Assembly (NCBI GenBank): GCA_013391845.1
Contig: CP058414.1
Location: forward strand, 2,218,501 to 2,282,500
Direction: 5' to 3'
Source of the DNA: Pseudoalteromonas shioyasakiensis
GTDB lineage: Bacteria > Pseudomonadota > Gammaproteobacteria > Enterobacterales > Alteromonadaceae
Length of the DNA stretch: 64,000 nucleotides
The position numbers and the translations under genes were made by a program. Below, one piece after another: positions 44,558 to 54,017 of the stretch (the first letter of the stretch is position 1; every line of letters starts with the position of its first letter). The notes below the pieces were generated by a model. The model was not told the origin of the DNA and searched no databases. It saw only the letters and a program-made list of their open reading frames with translations.

Positions 44558-45758
44558 AGTATTTAAAAAGGAATTAAAAGAGCTGTTACGTGACCGTAAA
44601 ACATTGATATTCGTTGTCGCACTGCCAGTTGCTATTTTCCCTCTTTTATTTGCTGTGATGGCATTTATTAGTTCACAAGCAGCACTCGAAGCTGAACAAG
44701 AAGTGCATACTTACGCCATTATTAATGGTAATTACGCGCAAGAATTTACAGATAAGGTGTTTTATCATAAGAGCTTCGCATTATATAAAGGCGACGAAAC
44801 CTTTAATACGGTAGAAGATCTCACTAAAGCGGTTAAAGCGGGTACCATCGATATGGGTATCTATTTACCTTCAGACGCTGAGCAAACACTCGACAACGCT
44901 AAACAAAGTGAGTGGCAAGTTGTGTATAACGACGCTAAGGCGATTAACTTCTTATTTGACCGCGTTAAAGAACTTGCAAAAGAGTATGGTGATAAACTGC
45001 GTACTACTAAACTGTTAAGCTTTGGCGTATCAGAGCAGCAACAAGCCGCGATTATCGAGCCAATTAAAGTTGTTAAGGTCGATACTGCAGATAAACGTGA
45101 AAATCTGGGTGAAAAAATTGGCGGGTTTATTCCTTATCTACTTATTCCTCTCGTATTGATGGGCGCAACGTACCCGGCTATTGATTTAGGGGCTGGTGAA
45201 AAAGAGCGCGGTACACTCGAAACCCTTCTACTTACACCAATCACGCGCACACAGCTGGTGTTAGGTAAGTTTGTAACCTTGCTGGCTTCTTCAATTGCGA
45301 CAACCACTATTACAGTTCTTAGTATGGGTGTGTGGATATCGGTGGCCATTGCTTTTGTAGATTTAGCGGTTGTTAAAAACGCATTTAGCTCTTTAACTGT
45401 ATTAGATTTAGGGCTGATTTTTGTGTTGTTATTGCCTATTGCTGCAATCTTCTCATCATTAGCATTGGCTATTTCAATTTATGCGCGAACTTTTAAAGAA
45501 GCACAAAACTATATGGCTCCGCTAAGCATAGGTGTAATTTTTCCAATTATGATTGCGTTGATGCCGAATGTTGAGCTTACGAGCAAAACAGCCTTTATTC
45601 CTGTAACAAATGTAGCTTTGGCAATCAAAGAAATCATTAAAGGCACAGTCGATTACACACTAGTGGGTTTAATTTTCCTAGCAACAGTAATTGTGGCAGG
45701 GGCACTATTAGCATTTTGTGTTAAATGGTTTAATAAAGAAGATGTCTTATTTAGATAA
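44550..45758 (+). CDS. ABC-2 type transporter permease, NatB-like
   Basis: This membrane subunit of the preceding ATPase has 402 residues. One helix lies near 22-42, followed by a large extracytoplasmic domain (about 45-195). Five C-terminal helices (about 200-390) include GAGEKERGTLETLLLTPITRTQLVLGK, the conserved cytoplasmic loop of NatB/ABC-2 permeases. Start: ATG at 44550 after GGAGAG, with an in-frame GTG three bases before. It overlaps the ATPase stop by eight bases. A terminator follows. Confidence 0.9.
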   Translation: MFEVFKKELKELLRDRKTLIFVVALPVAIFPLLFAVMAFISSQAALEAEQEVHTYAIINGNYAQEFTDKVFYHKSFALYKGDETFNTVEDLTKAVKAGTIDMGIYLPSDAEQTLDNAKQSEWQVVYNDAKAINFLFDRVKELAKEYGDKLRTTKLLSFGVSEQQQAAIIEPIKVVKVDTADKRENLGEKIGGFIPYLLIPLVLMGATYPAIDLGAGEKERGTLETLLLTPITRTQLVLGKFVTLLASSIATTTITVLSMGVWISVAIAFVDLAVVKNAFSSLTVLDLGLIFVLLLPIAAIFSSLALAISIYARTFKEAQNYMAPLSIGVIFPIMIALMPNVELTSKTAFIPVTNVALAIKEIIKGTVDYTLVGLIFLATVIVAGALLAFCVKWFNKEDVLFR

Positions 45759-45780
45759 GAATTTATTGATTTTACCTAAT

Positions 45781-45807
45781 AATAAAGCACCAATTTGGTG
45801 CTTTATT
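45781..45807. terminator. Terminator after the NatAB operon
   Basis: The 11-bp stem AATAAAGCACC/GGTGCTTTATT has an AATTT loop, 22 bases past the stop. Confidence 0.8.
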
Positions 45808-45913
45808 TGTATATAGAACAGGCTAACTCCTTACTAATCCTTATTAACTAAAATTTTTTCTGTATACTCCACTTTAGTTATCATTCTCTCCTATACTCTA
45901 AAGCAGAGTAGCA

Positions 45914-48900
45914 ATGAAGGCTTTCGATTCAATGGATTCTGGACATTCAGCGCATTTCTTCCAACGTAATAAACTACCAATACTAGCAATTTGTATACTC
46001 TTGATATTGGGCAGTATTGTTACAGTAAAATATGAATATGATCTTCGAGAAGAGGTATTTAGCCGCGCACTTGAACAGATGCAGCGAGAACTAGATAGAA
46101 AACAAAGTGTGTTTAAAACAAGTCTAAGAGAGAATGTTTCAGCCCTTAATTTCTTAGATTCCACCCCACCAGTACTCGCTATAATGCGTTCCACTAATGA
46201 TAAACAGGTAGATCCGGTTTTAGGCACGCCTATTTCTGCTTGGAAATACCGCCTCGCAAAAATCTTTAGTGGTTTTATGACTACAGATAAAGAATTAGCG
46301 CAGGCGCGATATATTTATATTGCAGACAATGGCAAAGAAGTTGTTCGTGTTGATAATGTCAACGATCAGGTTATTAGAATTAGTGAAGAGAACTTACAGC
46401 ATAAAGGCCATCGTGATTATATGCGAGTTGCTGCAGAGCTAGAAGATGGTCAAGTTTATATATCACCAATTAACTACAACCGTGAAAATGGACGATTACA
46501 ACAGCCTTACGTTAGCACATATAGGATTGCTAAACTTGTAAAAGACACTGAAGGTAAGCCGTTTGCTGTTTTGATCCTAAACTATAATGCCGAAGACCTT
46601 ATCAATAAGTTAACAAGTAATACTGCTAAAAAACTATCTGTGTATCTTTTAAATGCTCAGCAGCAATTTATTTATCACCCAAAGGAGTCGTATCGCTTTA
46701 GTTTTGAGTTGGACGACCCTCATTATTGGTCTGAAGAATTTAGTATCGATCAACAAATGAATGCCAATGATTTTTTTGATGTAATGAATCTTCCTGAAAA
46801 ATTATATGCTCAGAAAACTATTGAGTTTGAAAATGACATTCACATGCAGCCATTGACTCTGGCTGTTTCTATAAAAACCGAGATACTCTTGCAAGAAATC
46901 AATCAAAAACGTATGAGGTTTATAAGCACTTTATGTTTAATGATTATTTCTGTATTAATACTATTTACTATCTATCAACGCGATATTAATAGAAAAATTG
47001 AGCTGAGTTTTCTAAAAGAAAAGAATAGTAAAATCATAGAAAACTCGACAGATGCTATCATTATGGTTCAGCCAAATGGAGTTATTTGCAATGCCAATGA
47101 AACAGCAAAAACGTATTTTGGTATCACCGAGCATTCAACCCACTTTGATACATTGTTTGATTATAATGAAGAAGATTTTCAAGGGGTTGGCGAAGCGATA
47201 AAAAAAGGGCAACGATCTACGTTTGAAGCTGTGCACATTAATGAACAAAACACGCATTATTTTTCGATCACAATGACACCTGTCTATGATGCAGCAAAAC
47301 AACAATATCAAATAGCGGCCATACTTCGTAATATTGATTCACTTAAGTGTGCTCAACATCAACTTGAAAAGCTTAATACTACATTAGAAGAAAAAGTGAA
47401 AAGTCGCACAGCAGAGCTTGAAAAAGCCACCGAAGAAGCTCTTGCAGCAAGTAAAGCTAAAAGTGAATTTGTAGCTAATATCTCACATGAAATCCGCACC
47501 CCGATGAATGGGGTACTTGGTATGCTGGAAATGCTCGAAGAAGAGCCTTTATCTACTCAGCAAATGCAATACTTACATTATGCAAATACCAGTGCCAACT
47601 CATTGATGACACTGATCAATGACATTCTCGATTTTTCTAAAATTGAAGCTGGTAAACTTGATTTAGATAGTCATGAGTTTGATGTTGTTTCAGTGTGCAG
47701 TGATTTAATAACATCGATGGCCGTTCAAGGTCAGAAAAAAGGTATTGAAATACTGTTCGATGCTCATGCTATTACTAAGCGTACTGTAATGGGTGATAGC
47801 CACCGCTTAAAACAAATTCTCAATAATTTACTCAGTAACGCATTTAAGTTTACACATAAAGGTCATGTAAGCTTAACGGTTAAGGAACAGCTGCATTCAG
47901 ACAATACGCTTTGCCTAAGCTTCGTTGTTGAAGATACAGGTATTGGTATTTCGAAAGCAAACCAAAGTAAATTGTTTGAAGTGTTTACCCAAGAGGACTC
48001 AAGTACAACACGGCATTATGGTGGCAGTGGTTTAGGGCTTTCAATAAGCCGAAAACTCGCTCAGTTGATGGGTGGTGATATTATCGTTGAAAGTGAAAAA
48101 GGAAAGGGCAGCCGCTTTTGGGCAAGTATTTGTGTATCGATAAGTGAGTCGTCAAAAGTGCCGCATCAAAGCAATGTACTGAATGATAAACAAGTAGGCT
48201 GTGTAATTCATTATGAATTACTGGCTAACAATGTTGAGCTGCAACTAGCGACACTAGGCCAGAGTCATAAAATAACGCATTTAACTGATGTTTCTGAAAC
48301 TGATTTTAATGATTTAGATTTACTTATCATTGATCATAAACATCCAGAACTAAAGAATGTGTTGAGTTTTGCAAATCGCTATCCCGGCACCTGTGTATTA
48401 ATTTTAGGTGTTATGTCATCACTTAAACAAAAAGAAACATTACCGAGCAATTGTACTGTTATTGCAAAACCTGTCACTCCTGATGAATTAGCCTATAAAC
48501 TCGCGGTTTTATTTAATGACGATGATTCTGCTATTGAGCGTAAAAATACAGATACTAAAGAAATTATTGAGCTTGATTTAACATCTCGTTCAGTGCTTAT
48601 CGTCGACGATAACATGATTAATATAGAGGTGAGCAAAGCCATTTTAAGAGATAGCCATGTTCATATTGAATCAGCCAGCGATGGTCTTGAAGCAATTGAG
48701 GTATTGAATAACAGCGAAACTCAATTTGATCTGATCTTAATGGATTGCCAAATGCCAAACTTAAATGGTTATGACTGTACTAAAGCTATCAGACAGGGCA
48801 AAACAGGTGATAAATACCAAGATGTCGTGATCATTGCCATGACAGCAAGTGCAATGGCGGGTGATAGAGAAAAATGTCTGAGTGTTGGCATGAATGACTA

Positions 48901-48964
48901 TATCACCAAGCCAATTAAACAGGCCACATTGCGCAAAAAGCTATCAATGTGGCTGAAGTCTTAA
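45914..48964 (+). CDS. Hybrid sensor histidine kinase/response regulator
   Basis: This inner-membrane hybrid kinase has 1016 residues. TM1 lies at about 15-37, with a large periplasmic sensor of dCache-like size at about 38-333. TM2 is at about 335-355, a PAS domain at about 375-480, and a coiled-coil at about 485-520. The HisKA domain has phospho-His 525 in [13 protein letters not shown], and the ATPase has [19 protein letters not shown] and KGKGSRFW. Two receivers follow. The first (about 755-865) is degenerate: it keeps IDHKHPE and AKPVTPDE but lacks the acidic pair. The second is intact, with Asp 944 in [12 protein letters not shown]. No HPt domain is present. The ligand and the partner are unknown. 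Its stop overlaps that of the convergent gene. Confidence 0.9.
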   Translation: MKAFDSMDSGHSAHFFQRNKLPILAICILLILGSIVTVKYEYDLREEVFSRALEQMQRELDRKQSVFKTSLRENVSALNFLDSTPPVLAIMRSTNDKQVDPVLGTPISAWKYRLAKIFSGFMTTDKELAQARYIYIADNGKEVVRVDNVNDQVIRISEENLQHKGHRDYMRVAAELEDGQVYISPINYNRENGRLQQPYVSTYRIAKLVKDTEGKPFAVLILNYNAEDLINKLTSNTAKKLSVYLLNAQQQFIYHPKESYRFSFELDDPHYWSEEFSIDQQMNANDFFDVMNLPEKLYAQKTIEFENDIHMQPLTLAVSIKTEILLQEINQKRMRFISTLCLMIISVLILFTIYQRDINRKIELSFLKEKNSKIIENSTDAIIMVQPNGVICNANETAKTYFGITEHSTHFDTLFDYNEEDFQGVGEAIKKGQRSTFEAVHINEQNTHYFSITMTPVYDAAKQQYQIAAILRNIDSLKCAQHQLEKLNTTLEEKVKSRTAELEKATEEALAASKAKSEFVANISHEIRTPMNGVLGMLEMLEEEPLSTQQMQYLHYANTSANSLMTLINDILDFSKIEAGKLDLDSHEFDVVSVCSDLITSMAVQGQKKGIEILFDAHAITKRTVMGDSHRLKQILNNLLSNAFKFTHKGHVSLTVKEQLHSDNTLCLSFVVEDTGIGISKANQSKLFEVFTQEDSSTTRHYGGSGLGLSISRKLAQLMGGDIIVESEKGKGSRFWASICVSISESSKVPHQSNVLNDKQVGCVIHYELLANNVELQLATLGQSHKITHLTDVSETDFNDLDLLIIDHKHPELKNVLSFANRYPGTCVLILGVMSSLKQKETLPSNCTVIAKPVTPDELAYKLAVLFNDDDSAIERKNTDTKEIIELDLTSRSVLIVDDNMINIEVSKAILRDSHVHIESASDGLEAIEVLNNSETQFDLILMDCQMPNLNGYDCTKAIRQGKTGDKYQDVVIIAMTASAMAGDREKCLSVGMNDYITKPIKQATLRKKLSMWLKS

Positions 48965-49794
48965 GCAGCATCTTGGTTTTTATTAAACGCAGCTTTTGGT
49001 GTTAGTTTATTAATATCAGCAGAGTGAATCACTTTTTGTGTTTCACTCCAGTGCAGTAATTCAATACGCCCAGAGCTGTTTTCTACTAATGCAGTGCAGT
49101 TTTCAATCCAGTCGCCATCATTGCAATACAAAATTCCATCAACCACTTTAACGGCTGGGTGATGAATGTGCCCGCAAATGATGCCATCGACGACTTGTTT
49201 TTTTGCTTCGTGGATGGCCGCTTTTTCAAATGCATCAATTGCTTCACGTGCTTTATGCACTCGTGCTTTGATCCAAGAGGCTAATGACCAATAATTACCG
49301 CCAAATAAACGGCGAATGCGATTAGTCCAGCGATTTAAAAATAGTAAAAAGTCGTATCCTGCATCGCCTGCAATGCTGATTAATTTGTTGTAGCGAGTTG
49401 CTGAGTCAAAATCGTCGCCATGTAAAAGTAAAAACCGTTTGTTGGCTTTAGTTGTATGAATATATTGTTTATGTACTTCTATACCGAATAATGAATCATT
49501 AGCATAATGGCGAAAGGTTTCGTCGTGGTTACCCGGTATGTAGATCACTCGTGTGCCATCTTTCGCTTTTTGTTGAATAAGCGCTAACACATCATAATGA
49601 CTAGGATGCCAAAAAAACTGTCGTTTCATTGACCATAAATCGACAATATCACCGACCAAATACAACACATCGCATTCAATCGCATTTAAAAAGTCTAGTA
49701 AATACTGCGCTTGGCAGTCTTTATAACCTAAGTGAACGTCGGAAATCCAAACGGCAGGATAGTGGGTTTTACTACTACAAGTGGTGTTATTCAT
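48961..49794 (-). CDS. LpxH-like UDP-2,3-diacylglucosamine diphosphatase family phosphoesterase
   Basis: This calcineurin-like metallophosphoesterase has 277 residues. Motifs in order are [11 protein letters not shown] at 17-27, [10 protein letters not shown] near 46, [12 protein letters not shown] near 88, [11 protein letters not shown] near 123, and [11 protein letters not shown] near 208. It resembles the LpxH2-type proteins that split UDP-diacylglucosamine in lipid A synthesis, and is longer than E. coli LpxH (240). The substrate is therefore probable, not certain. Its TAA shares bases with the TAA of the convergent kinase (TTAA at 48961-48964). Confidence 0.8.
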   Translation of the reverse strand: MNNTTCSSKTHYPAVWISDVHLGYKDCQAQYLLDFLNAIECDVLYLVGDIVDLWSMKRQFFWHPSHYDVLALIQQKAKDGTRVIYIPGNHDETFRHYANDSLFGIEVHKQYIHTTKANKRFLLLHGDDFDSATRYNKLISIAGDAGYDFLLFLNRWTNRIRRLFGGNYWSLASWIKARVHKAREAIDAFEKAAIHEAKKQVVDGIICGHIHHPAVKVVDGILYCNDGDWIENCTALVENSSGRIELLHWSETQKVIHSADINKLTPKAAFNKNQDAA

Positions 49795-49883
49795 GGCATT
49801 TACTCATGGTGTAATAAAGTAAATGCTAGGTAGAATCAATGACAGATAAAAGACGCTTTAGCGAAACATCTATGACAATTAAT

Positions 49884-49919
49884 CCCAATCCGCAATAATA
49901 CTTAATTAAGCGAATTGGT
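49884..49919. repeat. Short end-only copy C of the dispersed repeat
   Basis: CCCAATCCGCAATAATACTT joins directly to AATTAAGCGAATTGG. On the reverse strand it reads as the left end of the full element (CCAATCCGCTTAATTAAGTA type) fused to its right end (AGTATTATTGCGG), with the whole middle gone. It lies downstream of proS, just past its terminator. Confidence 0.7.
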
Positions 49920-49930
49920 AAAATAAAACA

Positions 49931-49954
49931 AAAAAACCGCCGAAGCGGTTTTTT
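49931..49954 (-). terminator. Terminator after proS
   Basis: The 10-bp stem AAAAAACCGC/GCGGTTTTTT has a CGAA loop, 23 bases past the proS stop. Confidence 0.9.
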
Positions 49955-49976
49955 ATATTTTGTATAGCTGACTTAA

Positions 49977-51701
49977 TTAGCCTTTAACAAGTGCTGCAAT
50001 TTCAGAAGCGGCACTATCTAAATCAAGCATTAGCTTTTCACCAGTATGGCGGTTTTTAAGCTCAACCTTGTTTTCATCAAGGTTACGCTCACCAATAACG
50101 AGTGTGAAAGGCACACCTAGTAACTCCATGTCGTTGAACATTACACCAGGGCGCTCTTTACGGTCATCAAATAACACATCTAAACCGGCATCTTTCAAAC
50201 CTTTGTAAAGGTTATCTGCAATATCAGGAATACGATGAGACTTATGCATATTCATAGGTACGATAGCTAAATCAAATGGCGCGATAGGTTGCGGCCATTT
50301 AATACCGTATTGGTCGTTGTTTTGCTCAATAGCGGCAGCCACGATACGTGATACACCAATACCGTAACAACCCATTGTCATTACTTGGTTTTTACCTGTT
50401 TCACTCAAAACGCCTGCTTTCATTGCTTCTGAGTACTTAGTACCAAGTTGGAAAATATGACCTACTTCAATACCACGTTTGATTTGCAGTGAACCTTGAC
50501 CACATGGGCTTGGGTCGCCTTCAACGATATTACGGATATCAGCCACTTCGTAGTTTTCTACATCGCGATCCCAATTGATACCACTGAAATGTTCACCATC
50601 TTTATTAGCACCTGCTACAAAGTCAGCCATTACGTTAGCTGTGCGATCAACAATAATTGGCATTGATAGACCGACAGGGCCTAAAGAGCCAGGTTTTGCA
50701 CCAATCGCTGCAACGATGTCTTCTTCTTTTGCCATTTCAAGCGGTGAGTCTACAAGCGGATGTTTTTCAGCTTTTAACTCGTTTAATTCATGGTCGCCAC
50801 GTAATACAAGGGCAACTAAACCACGTTGTTCGTTTTCATCTGGTGCGCCATACACGATTAATGTTTTAACGCCTCGATGAGGTTTAACACCATAGTGCTC
50901 TTTAAGCTCAGCAATTGATTTTGCATCAGGCGTTGGGAACGCTTTTAACTCTTTACTTGCAGCTGGGCGCTCTTCAGTCGGTGCTAATGCTTCTGCTTTT
51001 TCGATATTTGCAGCGTAATCACTTGCATCACTAAATGCGATTGCATCTTCGCCTGACTCTGCAAGGACATGGAACTCGTGTGATACGCTACCACCAATAG
51101 AACCTGTATCTGCAATAACAGGGCGATAATCAAGACCAAGACGCTCAAAAATGTTACAGTATGCTTTGTGCATTACTTGGTAGGTTTTCTCTAAACACTC
51201 ATCACTTAAGTGGAAAGAGTAAGCATCTTTCATTGTAAATTCACGAGCACGCATTACACCAAAACGAGGGCGAACTTCGTCACGTACTTTTGTTTGTACT
51301 TGGTAAAGAGTAAGCGGTAATTGCTTATAAGAGCTGACTTCTTTACGAACAAAATCCGTGATCACTTCTTCATGAGTTGGACCTAGCGCAAATGGACGAT
51401 TGTGGCGATCAGTAATGCGTAGCAATTCAGGTCCAAACTGTTCCCAACGGCCAGACTCTTCCCAAAGATCAGCAGGTTGGATAATAGGCATTAACATTTC
51501 GATAGCGCCGGCTTTATCCATTTCTTCACGTACAATGTTTTCTACTTTTTTAAGTACGCGTAGTCCAGAGGGCAACCATGTATACAAACCCGACGCAACG
51601 CGGCGGATCATGCCTGCTCGTAGCATTAATTGATGAGAAACAATTTCTGCATCAGACGGAGTTTCTTTAAGTGTTGCGAGTATATATTGACTGGTACGCA
51701 T
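49977..51701 (-). CDS. proS: Proline-tRNA ligase
   Basis: It charges tRNA-Pro. The 574 residues match the bacterial type (E. coli 572). The class II core begins with [23 protein letters not shown] near 24. It has [13 protein letters not shown] near 107 and [30 protein letters not shown] near 128. The editing (INS) domain spans about 225-405. The core resumes with [13 protein letters not shown] near 445, then the anticodon-binding domain at about 475-574. It is upstream of its terminator and downstream of trmO, the same linkage as in E. coli. Confidence 0.97.
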   Translation of the reverse strand: MRTSQYILATLKETPSDAEIVSHQLMLRAGMIRRVASGLYTWLPSGLRVLKKVENIVREEMDKAGAIEMLMPIIQPADLWEESGRWEQFGPELLRITDRHNRPFALGPTHEEVITDFVRKEVSSYKQLPLTLYQVQTKVRDEVRPRFGVMRAREFTMKDAYSFHLSDECLEKTYQVMHKAYCNIFERLGLDYRPVIADTGSIGGSVSHEFHVLAESGEDAIAFSDASDYAANIEKAEALAPTEERPAASKELKAFPTPDAKSIAELKEHYGVKPHRGVKTLIVYGAPDENEQRGLVALVLRGDHELNELKAEKHPLVDSPLEMAKEEDIVAAIGAKPGSLGPVGLSMPIIVDRTANVMADFVAGANKDGEHFSGINWDRDVENYEVADIRNIVEGDPSPCGQGSLQIKRGIEVGHIFQLGTKYSEAMKAGVLSETGKNQVMTMGCYGIGVSRIVAAAIEQNNDQYGIKWPQPIAPFDLAIVPMNMHKSHRIPDIADNLYKGLKDAGLDVLFDDRKERPGVMFNDMELLGVPFTLVIGERNLDENKVELKNRHTGEKLMLDLDSAASEIAALVKG

Positions 51702-51827
51702 CTCTATTCCAAGTAGTGTTAAAATTATTATCGTTTACTCAAGACGTTTGAGTAATAACAAGCTGCTAAGTTTACCAGTGGAAGCACTGACACTAAAGCG
51801 CTATGTGTTAAAAAAAGTGTTAAAAAA

Positions 51828-52532
51828 CTAGCATTTTTCAATGCTGGTCACTGTATTATGATTATCCTGAACATGCCACCTAATATTAAAATCATATAAG
51901 GTCATACCGTAGCTTTGCTCTGAGTCACGTTGCTTTTTGTATGCAGGGCGAGGATCTTGCTTTAATACATTGCTTATAAAGGCTTTTAATTCAGGTTGTT
52001 CGGTTTGTTTGTCAATAAACGCAAGAGCTTCATCACTAAACTCGACACTCATATCTGTTTCTGGTCGGGTATCGGCAAAACCAGCGGTGGCGTCGGTCAT
52101 TGCATCTGAATACGGCAGGTAAGGCTTAATGTCCAAAATTGGTGTGCCATCGAGTAAATCAATACCTGATAGTAATAAGCTTAACTGACCATTTTTATAC
52201 TCGATACCTTCAAGTTTTACAGCACTCATACCAATTGCATTTGGGCGGAAGGTGGCACGTGTTGCAAATACGCCTTTTCGTTCGTTACCGCCAAGGCGAG
52301 GGGGTCTAACCATTGCTGAGTAGCCTTTATCAGCGGTTTCATGAAATCTGAATAATAACCAAATATGGCTGAATTCATCGAGACCACGTACAAACTCTTC
52401 ACGATTAAAATCGCTACTAAATACTAGCTTTGCTTTAGCTTCAGGAACCAAGCGAGGTTGGCGAGGTATAGCAAACTTTTGTTTGTATGGAGATTGAATG
52501 TGGCCGACGGCGGTTAATTGGTATTCGCTCAT
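51828..52532 (-). CDS. trmO: tRNA (t6A37)-methyltransferase TrmO
   Basis: It methylates N6-threonylcarbamoyladenosine at position 37 of tRNA-Thr. The 234 residues match E. coli TrmO/YaeB (235). The TsaA-type beta-barrel domain shows GHIQSPYKQKFAIPRQPRLV near 10-29, LDEFSHIWLLFRFH near 50, VRPPRLGGNERKGVFATRATFRPNAIGMSAV near 75-105, and DIKPYLPYSD near 135. The C-terminal domain has the DPRPAYK motif near 194. It lies upstream of proS with a 126-base gap. Confidence 0.92.
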   Translation of the reverse strand: MSEYQLTAVGHIQSPYKQKFAIPRQPRLVPEAKAKLVFSSDFNREEFVRGLDEFSHIWLLFRFHETADKGYSAMVRPPRLGGNERKGVFATRATFRPNAIGMSAVKLEGIEYKNGQLSLLLSGIDLLDGTPILDIKPYLPYSDAMTDATAGFADTRPETDMSVEFSDEALAFIDKQTEQPELKAFISNVLKQDPRPAYKKQRDSEQSYGMTLYDFNIRWHVQDNHNTVTSIEKC

Positions 52533-52582
52533 TGTGCAATGTCGTTAAGAAAATCTAACGACATTTTACATGCAAACACAAA

Positions 52583-52606
52583 AAAAGGCAGTCGAGACTG
52601 CCTTTT
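52583..52606 (-). terminator. Terminator after the outer-membrane barrel gene
   Basis: The 10-bp stem AAAAGGCAGT/ACTGCCTTTT has a CGAG loop. On the minus strand it is followed by a T-run, 26 bases past the stop at 52632. Confidence 0.85.
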
Positions 52607-52631
52607 AAATATTTAGACTGTATAGTCTAAA

Positions 52632-53204
52632 TTAAAACATGTATTGGAATGATACAGACGCTACATCCATATCTGGGTCAATGTCATCTTCTAACTTATA
52701 GCGCTCATATTCTAAACGTACTTGCACGTTTGTTGTAAAAGCATACTCAATACCTGCACCATAAAATACATCGCCGCCATCTGTGTCAGCACTAATGCTG
52801 CCAAGCTCGCCTAGATCTTGCTCAATTTCAGCGTCCCACTCTAGCCAACCACCTTTAGCATAAACAGAAAAGTTATCAGTAATTGGTGCTGCTAAGCGTG
52901 CCGCAAGAGAAACACCGTCAATTTCAGCTTTAGAATCGATATCACTTACTTCATCAAAATTTTGGTATGCAAGTTCAAGGCTAAGATACTTATTAAACTG
53001 AGTACCAATATAACCTTTTAGCATTTGCGAGTCGTCATCGAAGTCAGTGTCATTTTCGCTATCTTCAAACTCGAAAGAATATTGGCCATAGCCGATACCG
53101 GTATAAATACGCGGAGAATCCATTTCGGTAATATCTGCATGTGCTGCATTGTTAAAACCCAGTAGTGCTAAAGAAAGTGCAGAAATTGAAATTGCTTTAA
53201 TCAT
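52632..53204 (-). CDS. Outer-membrane beta-barrel protein (OmpA/OmpW-like)
   Basis: This secreted barrel has 190 residues. The signal peptide runs to AHA (about 23). The mature part shows alternating strands with many aromatic and acidic residues (IYTGIGYGQYSFEFED, YLSLELAYQNFD, FSVYAKGGWLEWDAE, VQVRLEYERYKLE). It ends in a terminal Phe (FQYMF), the usual assembly signal. The size fits an eight-stranded barrel. Acidic loops (SENDTDFDDDS, DSKAEID) suggest cation-rich surroundings. AAAGGAGC precedes the ATG. No function can be assigned. Confidence 0.85.
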   Translation of the reverse strand: MIKAISISALSLALLGFNNAAHADITEMDSPRIYTGIGYGQYSFEFEDSENDTDFDDDSQMLKGYIGTQFNKYLSLELAYQNFDEVSDIDSKAEIDGVSLAARLAAPITDNFSVYAKGGWLEWDAEIEQDLGELGSISADTDGGDVFYGAGIEYAFTTNVQVRLEYERYKLEDDIDPDMDVASVSFQYMF

Positions 53205-53288
53205 TTAATAGCTCCTTTATAAAATAAATAAACGAATGTTTCGCGTCATTCACAAGGAGTGTTGCAATGACAATGCCAACGCAAAAAT

Positions 53289-53316
53289 AAAGCCTAAAGT
53301 ATTGTTTTTAGGCTTT
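53289..53316 (-). terminator. Terminator downstream of the thioesterase gene
   Basis: The stem AAAGCCTAAA/TTTAGGCTTT (about 10 bp) has an 8-base loop. On the minus strand it is followed by TATTTTTG. It lies about 130 bases past the stop at 53444. Confidence 0.55.
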
Positions 53317-53443
53317 TTTAAGCGTTTTTTTGAACAGGTTGTTGAAACTGTAATCAGGCATTCAGTTTGGCAGTCGTAACAATTTCAGGGTGCTCTGTAG
53401 AAGTTACTAAGTGCAGATTTTAAATTCGCGTTGTTTTGTATTT

Positions 53444-53908
53444 TTACGCTTTTTGTAAAAGGGTTTCTGTTTCAATCGCGATCTCTTTCATTTTAATCGC
53501 ATAGTTTTCGATTTTCTTCTCTTCATCTGTTACTGCTGTATATGAAGGCACTTCAATTGGGTAACCCGCTTCATCCATGGCAATAAAACTAATAACGCAA
53601 TGATTGGTTTCAACCAGGTTTTGTGTTTTTGGATCGCCACAGCGTACTTGAATAAAGATTTGCATGCTGGTTTTACCAGTGTGGGCGATACTTGCTTTCA
53701 CTTCGACTATTTGGCCAACCAAAATAGGGCGCTGAAACTTCACGCCTGCGACAGAGACTGTAACGCAGTAATGTCCACTCCAACCAGCAGCACAGGCGTA
53801 ACCAGCTTGGTCAATCCACTTCATTACCACACCACCATGAACCTTACCGCCAAAATTTACATCGGTAGGTTCAGCTAAAAAACGAAAGGTTACACTTGAA
53901 GACGGCAT
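53444..53908 (-). CDS. Acyl-CoA thioesterase, hotdog fold (YciA-like)
   Basis: It hydrolyses acyl-CoA to free acid and CoA. The 154 residues are one hotdog domain. The N-terminal NFGGKVHGGVVMKWIDQAGYACAAGWSG (about residues 18-46) carries the conserved active-site Asp and helix of the BFIT/YciA type. VKFQRPILVGQIVEVKASI follows near 56, and FIAMDEAGYP near 112. The acyl specificity cannot be predicted. It has a separate promoter from etfD, whose terminator lies just upstream. Confidence 0.9.
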   Translation of the reverse strand: MPSSSVTFRFLAEPTDVNFGGKVHGGVVMKWIDQAGYACAAGWSGHYCVTVSVAGVKFQRPILVGQIVEVKASIAHTGKTSMQIFIQVRCGDPKTQNLVETNHCVISFIAMDEAGYPIEVPSYTAVTDEEKKIENYAIKMKEIAIETETLLQKA

Positions 53909-53956
53909 ACTTTACTCACTTTTATAATAAATCACGACATTTTCAGCATAGCCTAA

Positions 53957-53976
53957 AAAAGGGGCCGAAGCCCCTG
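53957..53976 (-). terminator. Terminator after etfD
   Basis: The stem GGGGC/GCCCC closes a CGAA loop. On the minus strand it is followed by T6, 42 bases past the etfD stop. Confidence 0.8.
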
Positions 53977-54017
53977 CAATTTAGGATAAATTTTAATTAA
54001 ATGAGTAACGTGCGTTA

